64,000 bases of DNA from Adiantum capillus-veneris (taxonomy: Eukaryota > Streptophyta > Polypodiopsida > Polypodiales > Pteridaceae): contig CM043966.1 of the NCBI GenBank assembly GCA_014529385.2, positions 94,067,087-94,131,086 of the forward strand, in the 5' to 3' direction. Positions within the stretch are counted from its first letter, which is position 1, and every line of letters begins with the position of its first letter. Position numbers and translations under genes: made by a program. Under the pieces are notes generated by a model. It searched no databases, was not told the DNA's origin, and worked only from the letters and a program-made list of their open reading frames with translations. Shown one piece after another: positions 33,700-46,083 of this stretch.

Positions 33700-34728
33700 A
33701 CCACCCTCTCACATTGATCAACCTGCTAACACTAACCGCAACAAGAGACCTCCTTTCTCTACTAACTTTGACTGAAACAAACACCAAAGCCGTACTTTTT
33801 TCAAGAGACGTAGATTCGACAATTCTCCTACAACTGCTCAACCTCATACAAGTAACAACAACAACAACACCTAGCAACCAACGAGGCAACCAAAACTCTT
33901 TCAACCAACGTCCTCCTCCAAATTCTAATGGTAACAAAAAGGAAAAGTGTTTTAAATGCTTTCGGTATGGTCACTATGCAGATAAGTGCCCAAATGGTCA
34001 TGCTAAGGGCAATGGTCAATCCAATGGCCATTCCAATGGAGTCAACAGAAATTCAAGTAAAAAACCCTTCAACAACAACTGTCCCAACGGAGCTACTCTT
34101 AACCTCATCGAAGATGCTATACCCAACGACAATGAAGTGGAAGCTAAGTACGGTGAGGGATATGATCCCGATTATGATAACGATGACAACCCATCCTCAG
34201 GTACTCTTATATCTCCTCACACTTTGTTTAAAGTGCAAGGCATTGTTAAGGGTGAAAGTGTCACCATTCTGTTAGATGATGGTAGTAGCCATGATTTCAT
34301 TTCCACACATTTGGCACAACAACTATCTCTCTCTGAAATCTCATCACCTCACAAGGTCAAAACTATTTTTAATAATCAACGTTTTAATTGTAAAACCCAA
34401 GTCACTGTTGAAGTTTGCATTTGGTGAATTTACACAAGCACGTACATTTCTGGTAGCACCATTGCATGGTCTTGATATGATTTTGGGAATGCCATTTCGT
34501 CATGAATTTGACCCGTTGATTAATTATAAAACACGTACAATGTCTCTCACTCATAATAATAAAAATTTCTCCATCCAAGCAACACTAGCACATCAAAAAT
34601 TTCCACTCCTCTCTCACATTCAAGCCAAAAGAGCAATTCAAAAACAGAGGCAAACATATCTAGTATTGGTAAATCAAATTTCTGCTGAAATTGAAACTAC
34701 ACGCGATGAATTTCTCTCACAATTTTAA
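33700..34728 (+). pseudogene. Element B gag tail (nucleocapsid) and protease
   Basis: Only about 280 bp separate the primer site from the zinc knuckle CFKCFRYGHYADKC (33948-33989), so the capsid domain, normally several hundred codons, is absent. What precedes the knuckle is an Asn/Gln/Pro-rich linker. After the knuckle come a Gly/Asn-rich stretch, an acidic stretch (YDPDYDNDDN) and the protease, TILLDDGSSHDFIS near 34265-34305. The active site is in the unusual D-D-G form. A frameshift near 34420 moves the C-terminal half (TFLVAPLHGLDMILGMPF) to another frame. The copy could only have moved with gag supplied by other elements. Confidence 0.85.
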
Positions 34729-34739
34729 GATTTTTTCAT

Positions 34740-36030
34740 GCATGATCTGCCACCTGGAATTCCACCATCACGCCCAGAAGACCACAAAATTGATATTATA
34801 CTGGGTAGTGAACCTCCTTGTAGAGCACCTTATCATGTAAATCCTACCGCACACACAGGGAAATACAAACTCAAATCATTGATTTACTTGACCGAGGCCT
34901 AATCCGACCTAGTAGTTCACCATACAGAGCTCTAGTACTTCTTGTCAAGAAGAAAAATGGAACCTTTCGTATGTGTATCGACTACAGGGCTTTAAACAAG
35001 ATCACCATTAAGAATAGGTTTCCTATTCCTAGAGTGGATGATCTATTAGACAAACTAAAAGGGGAAAACATCTTTAGCAAAATTGACCTCAAATCAGGAT
35101 ACCATCAAGTTAAAATGTTTGAACATGATGTCTACAAAACTGCTTTTAGAACACAAACTGGACACTATGAGTTCCTTGTCATGCCATTTGGTTTGACAAA
35201 TGCACAAGTCACCTTCACACGCATGATGAATAGAATTTTCATTGACCATCAAGATTTTGTGATTGTATTTTTTGATGACATTTTGGTATTCAGTAAATCT
35301 GAAGAAGAGCATAAACAACATTTAACACGTGTATTTGATCTACTTGCACAAAATCACTTATATTTGAATCCTGAAAAGAGTTCTTTTTTTCAATCTGAAA
35401 TTGAATATTTGGGACACATTGTATCAGAGGGAATACATGTCGATCCAAAGAAAATTGAAGCCATTCAGTCATGGCCTAGACCCAAAAACTTGCATGAGCT
35501 ACGTTCTTTTATCGGTCTTTGTAGCGATTGCAGGAAATTTGTTCATAATTTTGCTTACAAATCACGTTATTTGACTCTCCTGTTGAAGAAAAACACGCCT
35601 TATGAATGGACTGATTTGCAAGAAAGCTCATTTAATGCACTTAAACATGCTTTGACTAATGCACCTGTATTGCTTGATTTTGAAAGACCGTTCTTTGTGG
35701 TAGTCGGTGCAATCCTTATGCAAGATAACCATCCAATTGCTTTTGAAAGTCGTAAATTCAAACCGTCTGAAATAAAGTTCAATACTTATGATAAAGAGTT
35801 GACTGCTGTGGTACATGCATTGAAAATTTGGAAACATTATGTAATGGGTACTGACTTGATCATTAAAACTGATCAACAAAGTATCAAATATTTACTTTCT
35901 TAGCCCTTAATAGATGATAGACATATTAAGTGGGCCGCTTTTATTCAAAGTTTTCAGCCCAACATTCAATAGCAACCTGGTAAAGAAAACGTTGTCGCTG
36001 ATGCTTTGAGTAGAAGACCCTCACTTAATC
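34740..36030 (+). pseudogene. Element B reverse transcriptase and RNase H
   Basis: The RT starts near 34740 (LPPGIPPSRPEDHKIDI), frameshifts near 34850-34900, then is open from 34971 to 35903. Motifs are [35 protein letters not shown] (catalytic Asp), [11 protein letters not shown] and VFFDDILVFSK (catalytic pair intact). RNase H follows (NHPIAFESRKFKPSEIKFNT, TDQQSIKYLLS, then ENVVADALSRRP near 35990). The usual CDAS.xxxG segment with the first catalytic Asp is missing: the text runs ERPFFVVVGAILMQ near 35685-35720. A stop at 35901 separates the last part. Confidence 0.9.
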
Positions 36031-37495
36031 ATTTATCAACCATTACGGGAACTTCATTTGACACTATGCCTGACACTTATGCACATGATGATGACTTCAA
36101 AACGACATGGTTTCATATGCTTGATAATTCTGTGCACACATTCCTCGAATACACTATTAAAAAAAACTTCCTTTATTTCAAACAAAAATTGTGTGTAACT
36201 CAACCTTTCCGTACATTAATTATTGAAGAATTGCACAAACCACCTTATGCTGGATATAGAGGATTTGTTGCAACTTTTTAAAATTTATGTCGTGATTTCT
36301 ATTGGCCTACTATGAGAATGGATGTTAAACAGTATGTTTCAACTTGTTTGATTTGTCAAAAAATCAAAGCAGCTATACAGGTAAGAAATTGAGACTTTTA
36401 CACCCTCTCCACATTCCTGAAAGACCTTGGGAACACATTTCAATGGATTTTGTTACTGGTTTCCCACTCACAATGCACAAACATGACATGATTTGGACTA
36501 TTATTGACCGTTTCTCTAAACAAGTGTATTTCATTCCTTGTAAAAAAATACTCACAGCACATCAAGCTGCACTTTTGTTTCTTAAGAGTGTTTTTCCACA
36601 TCATGGTTTGCCTAAAGTGATTATTTTTTATCGAGATACAAAATTTTGTAGTGCTTTTTGGACTACTGTGCTTGAAAATCTTGGCACTACACTTTGACTC
36701 CACTTCTGCATTTCATCCTAAATCTAATGGTCAAACCGAAGTCACCAACCGCACTATTATTGACTTTTTAAAGGCTTATGTTTCTTCTCAACCTAAGAAA
36801 TGGGATGATTACCTGCATATTCATACAACACCACCACTCACACTACCACGGGTAAATCTCCATTTGAAGTTGTATATGATCACTCTCTTCCTACTCCTAC
36901 TTCACGTCTTTCTAATGTTGTGCCTGTTGTTGATAATTTCACTACTGACTTTCATGATATTTATGCAAGCGTGCATTCTGTCATTAAACACTCACAAGAA
37001 CTTTACACCAAGCATGCTAACAAACACCGCAAGGCACACCAATTCAAAGAAGGTGATCACGTTTTACTTCGCATCGAAAAACGAAGGATCAAAAGCGTTG
37101 ATACCAATGTCTTTGTTAAGCTTGCTCCTCGTTTTTATGGACCTTTTAAAATTTCAGCTGTCATTAATGATGTTTCTTTTCGTTTAAACTTATCTGCACA
37201 TTGGCACATTCACAATGCCTTTCACATTAGTCTTTTACGTCCATTCAGAGGACCCCTACCTACACACCACATTTATGAAGACCCACCTTCACTTGTAGAC
37301 CAAGAAGAGCAACTCATCCCTGACAAAATAGTTGATCACGAGACCACCACTACACGCACTGGCATGGTTTATAACCGTTACCTTTTGACTTTCAAGGGCC
37401 ACCCTAGAGAGGATGCCAAATGGATGCCTGAAAAGTTTTTTCGCAACTTCCCCGACCTTCTCCACAGTTTTCACACTCACGGATCAGTTGATTTC
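36030..37495 (+). pseudogene. Element B integrase and chromodomain-like tail
   Basis: The zinc-binding region is at about 36225-36370 (EELHKPPYAGYRGF, then YWPTMRMDVKQYVSTCLICQ). The core is in several frames: ERPWEHISMDFVTGFP, MIWTIIDRFSKQVYFIP, HHGLPKVIIFYRDTKF, HPKSNGQTEVTNRT. The position expected to be the second catalytic Asp is Tyr (codon 36629-36631, FYRD where SDRD is usual). The C-terminal part (36920-37495) has LAPRFYGPFKISAVINDVSF, HWHIHNAFHISLLRPFRG and the chromodomain-like YLLTFKGHPREDAKWMPE. Frameshifts occur near 36370, 36690 and 36900. Confidence 0.88.
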
Positions 37496-37502
37496 TCTAT
37501 TA

Positions 37503-37539
37503 AGCAACTGAGGACAGTTGCTATCCCTGGTAGGAGGGA
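37503..37539 (+). promoter_or_regulatory. Element B hairpin and polypurine tract
   Basis: The perfect 8-bp inverted repeat AGCAACTG-AGGA-CAGTTGCT spans 37503-37522. It is followed by ATCCCTGGTAGGAGGGA and then the LTR at 37540. Confidence 0.85.
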
Positions 37540-38067
37540 TGTTACGAGACTGGGCACCCTCCTGTTGTAGTGGTCAGCTGCAATTGGGATAGCTGGCATA
37601 ATGGTTAATTATGTGTTGTCTCTATATTTTCTAATTGAGTTGATGATGATTTTGTAGAGTGGAATGCGGGGAGTTGATGAAGAGGCGCCGACAATTACTC
37701 TTCGCCATTTTATATTTGCACAATATTTTAGAATATCAGTTCACTAAGCCACTATGGCTCTGTAAATAGTTGTAGTGGGAACTCCCCTTATGGGTCATGC
37801 AAGAACTAATAAGCTTCACTCATTTACAAAAGTGAAGTGGTTGTAAAAAAAGGGGCCTCAATTTTTGGCACCTTAAACTCAAAAATAATATATTAAATAT
37901 CAACTTCACAAGAGAGGTGTCGTGGAGTTTGGAATTAGATTTAAACCTTTCTCTTGCAGAGTCTCTTCTCTACTCTCTTATGCTATGGTTATTTGTTGTG
38001 TACTCTCTAATCTAATCTCCATCTCTTACACTCTCTTACAAGCATGTCTATGTCAATTCTATGTTCT

Positions 38068-38102
<35 letters not shown>

Positions 38103-38223
38103 ATAGTTTAGGTGTGTGTGTGTGCGCTTGAAAATTGGAAGAAAAAGTGGACAGGTTGATGGTGATGTTTTGGAGCATGTGTTGAATAGCTTAAGCAGTC
38201 GATCTCCCCCTCTTCTCCCAACA
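37540..38223 (+). repeat. 3' LTR of element B
   Basis: Starts TGTTACGAGACTGGG and ends CCCAACA, followed by GATCT. It contains (TG)n at about 38072-38101 and a shorter run at about 38113-38124. It ends 716 bp before the CstF-77 start codon, in the same orientation. Confidence 0.93.
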
Positions 38224-38519
38224 GATCTTTTGCCTCGTCATCACCCACAACTATTTTGAACTTCTGTGTTGTCACTTTGTGTCAACGAAGAGGGTAGAAG
38301 TAAAATTTCCAGCGAGGGCTGCCGTCGTCTTCGTCTAAACCCAGCCTTAGACTGCACATCCAAAGCACAAGCCACAAGGTCGTCGTGATGAAGTGGCAAA
38401 AGATGATTTTTTGAAAAAAGGTCCAAAGATTTTCGGACCCACCATCTATGTGGGACATTGTCGGACCCTCGTTTATATCTCACACGGAACATGGGAGGAG
38501 ATGGGATCTACAATGGGAT

Positions 38520-38670
38520 GATTGAACACTGTAGATCTCGAGGTTTCGTGGACAATGTAAACTCGGGTACCCAAGTTTCCCTCCCCCCCTTTGTCCGCCC
38601 CTCGGAAGGCTTGAACCCACAACTTGAAGTATGAGGTCTAACCACATCGCCCTTACACGTCACTTGTGGA
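38520..38670 (-). repeat. Candidate tRNA-derived SINE
   Basis: On the minus strand, starting near 38660, the sequence reads GGGCGATGTGGTTAGACC. About 25 nt later comes GTGGGTTCAAGCC. These resemble RNA polymerase III A and B boxes at tRNA-like spacing. A body with a G-rich run follows. The tail and flanking duplication were not identified, so this is tentative. Confidence 0.35.
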
Positions 38671-38713
38671 ATGTAGACATTTCCATGGAGTTTTGACGTG
38701 CAAATGTATCGAA

Positions 38714-38747
38714 AAAGTAAACTCGATTTTGTACCGGAGTTTACTTT
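38714..38747. promoter_or_regulatory. Inverted repeat upstream of CstF-77
   Basis: The perfect 11-bp arms AAAGTAAACTC (38714-38724) and GAGTTTACTTT (38737-38747) are separated by 12 nt. The position fits the promoter or 5' UTR. Function unknown. Confidence 0.5.
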
Positions 38748-38939
38748 CGCGACAAGATCTACGGCAGGAGCCTTCTCCCATGCCCCTGTTAGATATAGCT
38801 GAGGCTGCCGGACGAAGCCAAGCTCCATCACCTTTGCGCAAGGCTTCATCACCGGACCTCATAATCTGCAAGCAGCCAGTGGGCCCCTCGTGCTTCCCGT
38901 TCTGAGCGCTGCAGAAAGCAAACCTTCTGCGCAGTGCGA

Positions 38940-40391
38940 ATGAGCGAGAGAGAAGAGGCCGCTCAACTCCCCGCTGCGCGTGCGCAGTCCGAATCCGCCC
39001 TTAAAGGCATGGCCGACGTTCTTGCTCATGGTGACGCTATGTCTGTGCAGGAAAGACGTGCAAGGGAGCGTATCATGGTAGACCGTTATGACACAGAGGC
39101 ATGGAATATGCTTGGCAGTGAAGCCCAGGTACATTGAGTTTGTCACTCTTACTTTTCTGACAAAAATTGCTTGTTATTAGGGCTTAGATCATCAGCAAGG
39201 GCTTGACAAGAAGCAATTGCTCAATTACTTTGTCTAATTTTTATGTCATGCTGTTCTTCAGACAGCAGGCTGAGATTCAGTAAGCATGGTTGAGAATTTT
39301 CTTGTGAAGTTTAATATAATGGTCTCTTTTCCCCTTCCTTTGAAACATATTTAATAGCATTGATGCTAGCCGCTCCACCCGAGTGAACCCAATTTTTATG
39401 CAGTTTTTTCAGAACTATCTTAGCCAGAGAGTGATTGCTACATTAGATGTTGGAATAGCAGGATGTCTTTTTCTATGAAACAATTAATTGCAGGTGGTGT
39501 TTGCCCTTAGCAAAAACTATTTTCGATTTAATCATATTGTCACCTTGCATCTTGATGGTTATGTTTTTTCTCGGTTAGTTGCATAAAAGGTCTGAGCTTT
39601 TGATTCGATGAAGCAGCAATCCTTTCTTTGATGTCAATGCTCATCGTGGTTCTTTTGTGTCGACAGGGAAGGCCAATAGCTGAAGCTGCTTCTCTTTATG
39701 AGCTTCTTCTGACCAATTTTCCGACAGCGGTATGTGGTTACTAGAGAACATTCTCGTTTATACACACATATAAGCCTGAAAGAGAAAATTCTAAACTTCT
39801 TTACGGTGGTTTTAAAGGTTGAAAGCTCAATAGTGATTTATGACAGTAATAATAGCACAATGCACTGTGTTGTGTTGACTTATTCAATGCCTCACATTTT
39901 CTACAGTTCGTTTTTGAGTTTTTTGGTTTGTTTGACAAGGGAGTTGGCGTGGGGAGCCTACATGCTTTCATGTTTGGCATGCATTACTGATGTCCTTTGA
40001 GCAGATTTGTGCTTTCAGCTGTTTTTGGGCCCTGTTTAGAGGCTCTGATTCCTTGCCAGGCCGAAAATGGATTGTTTCTTCAGACTGTTTTGTGGTTGGT
40101 TGTTTTTTTTTTTTTGACTTTGAGAGGGGCGCTGGGAAGACATGGGCTGTTCTTTTTTGTAATAGCTGAAAAATTGAAGCCTTGAGGATTTTGTTGTCGC
40201 ATTTTTCGTTTGTTAAAAGCTCTTGTCTATTTATTATATTTATCCATCCAATTTGTTAATTACATATGACTCTATCTGCAGGCAAGATATTGGCGGGCTT
40301 ATGTTGAGGCTCAAATGATGGCAAATAATGATGAGGCCACAAAACAGATATTTAGCCGTTGCTTGCTAAGCTGTCTTCATGTTGATCTTTG
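38940..40391 (+). CDS. CSTF77: CstF-77 (cleavage stimulation factor subunit 3), first three exons, 5' partial gene
   Basis: This is the N-terminal HAT-repeat part of the pre-mRNA 3'-end processing scaffold, the Rna14 homologue, which acts in the nucleus in the CstF complex. Exon 1 is 38940-39128 (63 codons, ending DRYDTEAWNMLGSEAQ). Exon 2 is 39667-39729 (GRPIAEAASLYELLLTNFPT plus A). Exon 3 is 40282-40391 (ARYWRAYVEAQMMANNDEA, then TKQIFSRCLLSCLHVDL, with W split by the intron). All junctions are GT-AG and the phases (0, 0, 2) join in frame. The match rests on the known plant CstF-77 pattern (PI.EA..LYE.LL, ATKQIFSRCL, then L.VPLW). In-frame start choices are 38940, 39009 and 39039; the first gives a longer N-terminus than I would expect. 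The next exon (usually YIRFI...) is not visible up to 64000. Confidence 0.88.
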
Positions 40392-42487
40392 GTAAGCTTA
40401 AAGCCTTTTGTTTGTCTTATTGTTTCCGTAACGTTGAATGAAGTCATAGGGTGTTCCACTATTTTGGTCCTCTTTGCATCTTCTAATCAAGACATTGAAA
40501 CATTTGGAGCTTTTCAAGTTTTCTCCTTTCCGGCAAAAGAACCCACCATAGGTCCGTACTTAACATTTCAACAAGGGATAACCTTTCTGGAATGAAGTAC
40601 AAAAAAATCCAGATTAAACATAGCAAAACAAAAGAACCATGAAGCAATTATAGCTTTTCAAGTATTTTCCTTTCTGGCAAATGAACCCTCCTAGGATGAG
40701 GGACAGGAGGCCACCACGAGACAGACACCAAAGGGTGCTTGTAGAGGCCAGTTACCAATGCCAAAGCAACAGAAACTGTGAGCAATCAACCTTGAACACT
40801 GCAGCCCACTTGCCAGGGTGTAGCAGAGATCTTAAGTGTTTGCTGGAGAAACAACTGAGAGAATGAAGTGGTAGAAAGTGAAGCAAGTAGTTACTCAGCA
40901 ACCCAACTTGTAGCCATCTACTCGTACGCAATGGACTGCAAGGTGGATCAACGATGCCCATATTGATTACCGGAAAACAAGTATCTTTGCTGCCTCAATT
41001 CGGATAGGGTGAACCAATTTCCAAAATGGAAACCAGATGGATACTTGTAGAGTGGATGGATGGCTATACCAATGCCGATGTCCACCAACATTACCGAAAA
41101 GCTTTTTTTGCCTCTACCAGGCAAGATTGGCGAGAGCAACACCAAATGGATGATGAAGATGGGTATGTCCTTTAGTTGCCCACGAACTATGGCAAGTCCT
41201 TTGTATGATGTCTCTTCGAACCGCCAAGTAACTCCTCAAAGATAGAGGCTCATCTTGGGGCTTCTACTAGATTGCCAGATGATGGAAGCTCTAGATGAAT
41301 CCTCATCTGTGCAACAGATGTGTGTCACGTGCACATGGCTTTGTGTGCCATGTGGACATGCTTCATCGACTTCTAGAGCCAATTTTTCAGTTTTGGAACC
41401 CTCGTGCATAAATGGTTTGTACACGCGTTATGACAGATGTTATCACACTTCGGTGGGCATCTGGCACGGCGTGCATGTAGCCATTCCTCGCGTCATTCGG
41501 ATTCTTGGGTGGGCAAATGTGCCATAGTTTCACCTGAAAACTAAATCCCTGTCAAACTTATGTATAAATCATACTAATGATTTTATTTATAAGAATTTGA
41601 TAGAGATTTTGCCCTACCTCAACCTAAAGGAGTTTATAACTTGAAATTCTTGCCCATAAAGGGACAGCTAGAGCTAGCGCTTCCATCAGATTGTAGCAAG
41701 TGCCAGAGGTCTGCCAATGTTTTGGATCAGAGCAGCTCCAATGTTTTGGGGGATCAGATCAGCTCCATGGTTTCTGGTCCATCCGCCAACGTTTTCAGAT
41801 TTCAGCCCTAGCGCTTGCTACACCTGCAGATTAGCTCTAGCGTTTTCAGATTTCAGCCCTTCCCTCACTGCAATCGGTTCAGTTTGCACTCGCTAGCCTT
41901 CTTGTTGCGATCTGTTCCTTTGGCAGCCCATTGAGCCTCTTCTCGGCTATTCCCTCGCCGCATCGAGTGCTCCCATTGCTGCCCATCATTGGGATCGTCG
42001 AGATCTGCGCTTTCAGCCCTGTTTACGTGACAGATTGGCTGCGTTTTGCATGCCAGCTCTGCATTTTTACAGCCAGCTCTCAGCCCTTGATTCCTCACAT
42101 CGGGAGCGCAAATCAGCCCCAAATCTAACCCTTGGTGGCCATCCCCAATCCCACATTGAGACGGATCCAAAGGTGCGTCAAATCAGTCCTGGAGGTGCTT
42201 CATCTTGAAGAGTTACCGAGGTGACATTCTCCATTCGAGTCAGTAGAGTCTGCACTTAAGGTATTGCATGTGTATACATTCCATTTACGCAATCTGAAGC
42301 AAATACCACATCGGCAATGGTGTGGGGGCCCTTGAGAGGGTTGGTTGGGACCCCATCGGGTGTCATTCTCCTCTTCTCTCTCTCTTTCTCGCTCCCTCTA
42401 CACATCTCTACCGCTCTCTCTCATTCCCTCTCTTTAGGAAAGTAAAAGGAACCATCATTCAAGCTAAAAGGAATCACTAACACAAGG
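40392..42487 (+). other. CstF-77 intron 3, first part; no gene seen
   Basis: It begins GTAAGCTT. A short direct repeat of about 37 bp (AGCTTTTCAAG.TTTTCCTTT) occurs near 40507 and 40652. The rest has only short frames with no motif, including a GC-rich stretch at 41690-42120 with repeats of ATCAG.GCAGCTCC and TTTTCAGATTTCAGCCCT. None of it reads like the missing HAT-repeat exon. Confidence 0.6.
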
Positions 42488-43218
<731 letters not shown>

Positions 43219-46083
43219 GTGGTATCAGAGCACTCTTAAGATTCGAAGAGCTGCCTCTTACTTTAAGCAATGCTCGAACTTGGTGGTACATGCTTCTATT
43301 AAACAAGACAACGCCAGTTACATGGTTGACGTTCAGAAGGCTTTTTATTTCTTCATGACTGTCTCGAGAGTACGAACGTGCCATATGAACTGCTTGGAAC
43401 CATCTTCGGATGACCAAGAAAGATACAGTGAACGCTTATTGCGAGAGGTTCCGGAGCTCTTTTTCTACCTGCCTCTTCATTTAAGAAGATCTCGTTTAAG
43501 GAATAGATTGAGCGGTTTACCTTGGGTCTACCTACAGAGATCCGAGATCACTGCTTAGAACAAAAGTCAGCTTCCATTCAAGAGTTGATGAGTCGTGCGA
43601 AACGGGGTTTTGCCATTCACTCTGGCAGTCTAACCACCCCACAGATGAGATCATGACGGAAAGAGCTGAATAGACTTCGAAAAATGAAAGTAGAAAGACA
43701 AAGAGCAACCTAGAACAGAAAGAAAAGGATGCACGACCCCAGCTCACTCGTCGAGAAAGGATTAGCTATATCAAAGAGGGGAAGTGTTTTGAATGCGGGG
43801 AAACTGGCCATATCTCCGCGAAGTGCCCTAACAAGGCACTCAATGAACAAGATGAAGAAAGGCCAGAAAGCTCTAAAGCAGTTGAGGGACGTGGCTGGAA
43901 AGGCAGATAAAAAGCAAAATTGGTACCACATTGCATGGGACCTGAACCGAATTAAATAAATGAAAGTACAAACTTTGCCGTTTTTAGGGCAAAGGGAAAG
44001 ATCAGGAAGCTCTTTTGAAGGAGCCAAGGCCAACTTCTTTAGAATTGGCGGCTCGATTTGGAATTACGCCCGATAGGCTGAGGCCACGAGCGAAGGTAGT
44101 TCGAGTGGCAGCCGGACGGGATCTTGCCATTACACGGAGCACTGGCAAACTGCGTTTGCAATGACATGGGTGTTTAGGGCACGAGGAGTTTTACGTAATT
44201 GCCTTGGAAGGTTGTGACGTTCTACTCGAAATCCCTAGGTACCACAAGAACAACGCTGTGGTTGACTAACTGGCCGAGAAAGCGACTTTGACAAACGAAG
44301 GGTTCAAAGATTGTACACTCCCTTTTTTTGGGAGAGTACTGAACGATGGATGAAGGTCGAATATTTTTTGACGTGAACAAAAGAACGCCAAGATTTTCTC
44401 CACACTCATGCCGATTGCTTTCCAGAGGGCTTGCTAGGCGAGTTACCATTCGCTCATCCTGAAGATCATACTATAGATCTGATACCAAGAAGCACACCAC
44501 CAAACCGGCCACCTTACCGTGTGAGCCGAGCCCAGAACGAAGAGATTATGAACCAAGTGAAAGACCTCTTGGAAAAGGGTCTTCTCCAGCCTAGTACTTC
44601 ACCGTATTGCTCTCCAGTGTTGTTGGTTTTGAAGAAAGACGGATCTTGGAGAATGTGCATCGATTATAGAGCTCTTGACAAAATCACCATCAAGAATAGA
44701 TCTCCGATTCCTAGGATCGATGAAATACTTGACAAATTAAGGGATCCTCCTATTTTAGCAGGATTGATGTGAAGACTGGATATCATCAGATCCGAATCGC
44801 GCCGGAAGACGTCTATAAGACAACCTTTCAGACAACTTTTGGGTTATTTGAGTTTTTGGTGATGCCTTTTGGCTTAACCAATGCTCCTGCGACATTTAAC
44901 TGGATGACGGACATGATTTTTCGAGAGTACAGACTATTTGTTGGCACTTCCTTTGACGACATCATTGTCTTCTCCAAGGATGAGGCAAAACATAGAGATC
45001 ATGTGCTTCAAGTCTTTCAGGCATTACGAGATCACAAGTTAGTGATTAATGCAAAGAAAAGTGAAATTTTCCTACCAGAGATACACTTTTTGAGACACAT
45101 TGTGTCAGCAGCAGGAGTGCAGATGGATCCGGCCAAGATAGAGACTATCCGTGATTGGCCCGATTTGAAGAATGTCCATGAAGTTAGAAGCTTCTTGGGA
45201 CTGTGTTCGTACTACAGGCGGTTCATTCGAAAGTTTGCAGAGTTTGCTTCCCCTTTGCATATCTTGACTCAGAAAGGAGTCCCTTTCTCGTGGGGACCCA
45301 CAGAAGTGACTGCCCTTCAGACATTGAAAGAGAAATTGACTACGGGACTAGTTTTGACTTTGTCGGATTTGCAGAAGTCATTTGAAGTATATTGTGATGC
45401 TAGTGGTCATAGTCTGGATGCGGTCTTAATGCAAGAAGGCCAATGTCATTGCCTATGAGAGCGGATTGTTTTCAAGGCCGGGATTGACAGTACAGATATG
45501 TGAGAAAGAGCTTTTGGCGGCTATCCATGCTCTTATTCAGTGGCGACATTACCTACTCGGACTCGATTTTACGGTTTTCACAGATGATGGGAGTTTACGC
45601 TACTTCTTGTCACGGAAGCAACTATCGAAAAAAAAAAGCAGATGCGGTGGGCAAACATCTTGTCACAGTTTACTTCCGGATTGTCCATGTGCAGGGACAT
45701 AAGAAATTGGTGGCAAATACTTTGTCCCAAAAGCCGTTGGCTATCTCCGCGATACATCATAGGAACTTCGAGGATATGGTCGGTCAATATGCCACATAAC
45801 AGATTTTGCAGATGAATTCAATTGAATACTGAAAGGGGAGATAATAGTGGATTATTCCATTCGGGATAGCTACTTGATGAAGAAAACCCTGTTGTGCGTT
45901 ACACAGCCTTTGAACCACCTTGAAAGGGGTAGAGAGATACTTCTTTTGGCCGAGACTCAAGAAGGATGTGGACGAGTTTGTGCGCAGTTGCTTGGTATGT
46001 CCGAAGGTCAAGATTGACAGGCATAAAGCACAGGGATTGTTACAGCCTTTTACCCATACCCACCCGCCCCTGGCCCTCAGAAA
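43219..46083 (+). pseudogene. C1 gag remnant, protease remnant, RT, RNase H, integrase start
   Basis: Directly after the primer site the text enters mid-gag (TCTTAAGATTCGAAGAGCTG), so the N-terminal gag present in C2 is deleted. A knuckle, CFECGETGHISAKCP, lies near 43785-43830. The protease at 44000-44330 is badly eroded. RT is at 44431-45130: [70 protein letters not shown] and TSFDDIIVFSK, with the catalytic pair intact. RNase H is at 45370-45750 (FEVYCDASGHSLDAVLMQEG). The integrase zinc-binding region lies near 45940-46020 (FVRSCLVCPKVKIDRHKAQG). The copy stops at about 46083, where an inverted gag-protease fragment begins. Frame breaks are numerous. Confidence 0.88.
43220..43233 (+). promoter_or_regulatory. 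C1 primer binding site
   Basis: TGGTATCAGAGCAC lies 1 nt after the LTR. It is an initiator-Met-type site. The last bases also form the junction of a large gag deletion. Confidence 0.88.

Larger units (their letters stand above)
32948..38223 (+). mobile_element. Ty3/gypsy element B, both LTRs, flanked by GATCT duplications
   Basis: The element starts TGTTACGAGACTAGG and ends CTTCTCCCAACA. GATCT lies immediately before (32943-32947) and after (38224-38228). The LTRs are about 703 and 684 bp. Internal order is primer site, gag tail, protease, RT, RNase H, integrase, chromodomain-like tail, hairpin and purine tract. At about 5.3 kb it is short because the capsid part of gag is missing. It lies 0.7 kb upstream of CstF-77 in the same orientation. 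Confidence 0.93.

Noticed and set aside
40948-41527. Candidate CstF-77 exon 4 in this part of intron 3
   Set aside because: All frames were read for the expected YIRFI / FMLxYVG pattern; none shows it.
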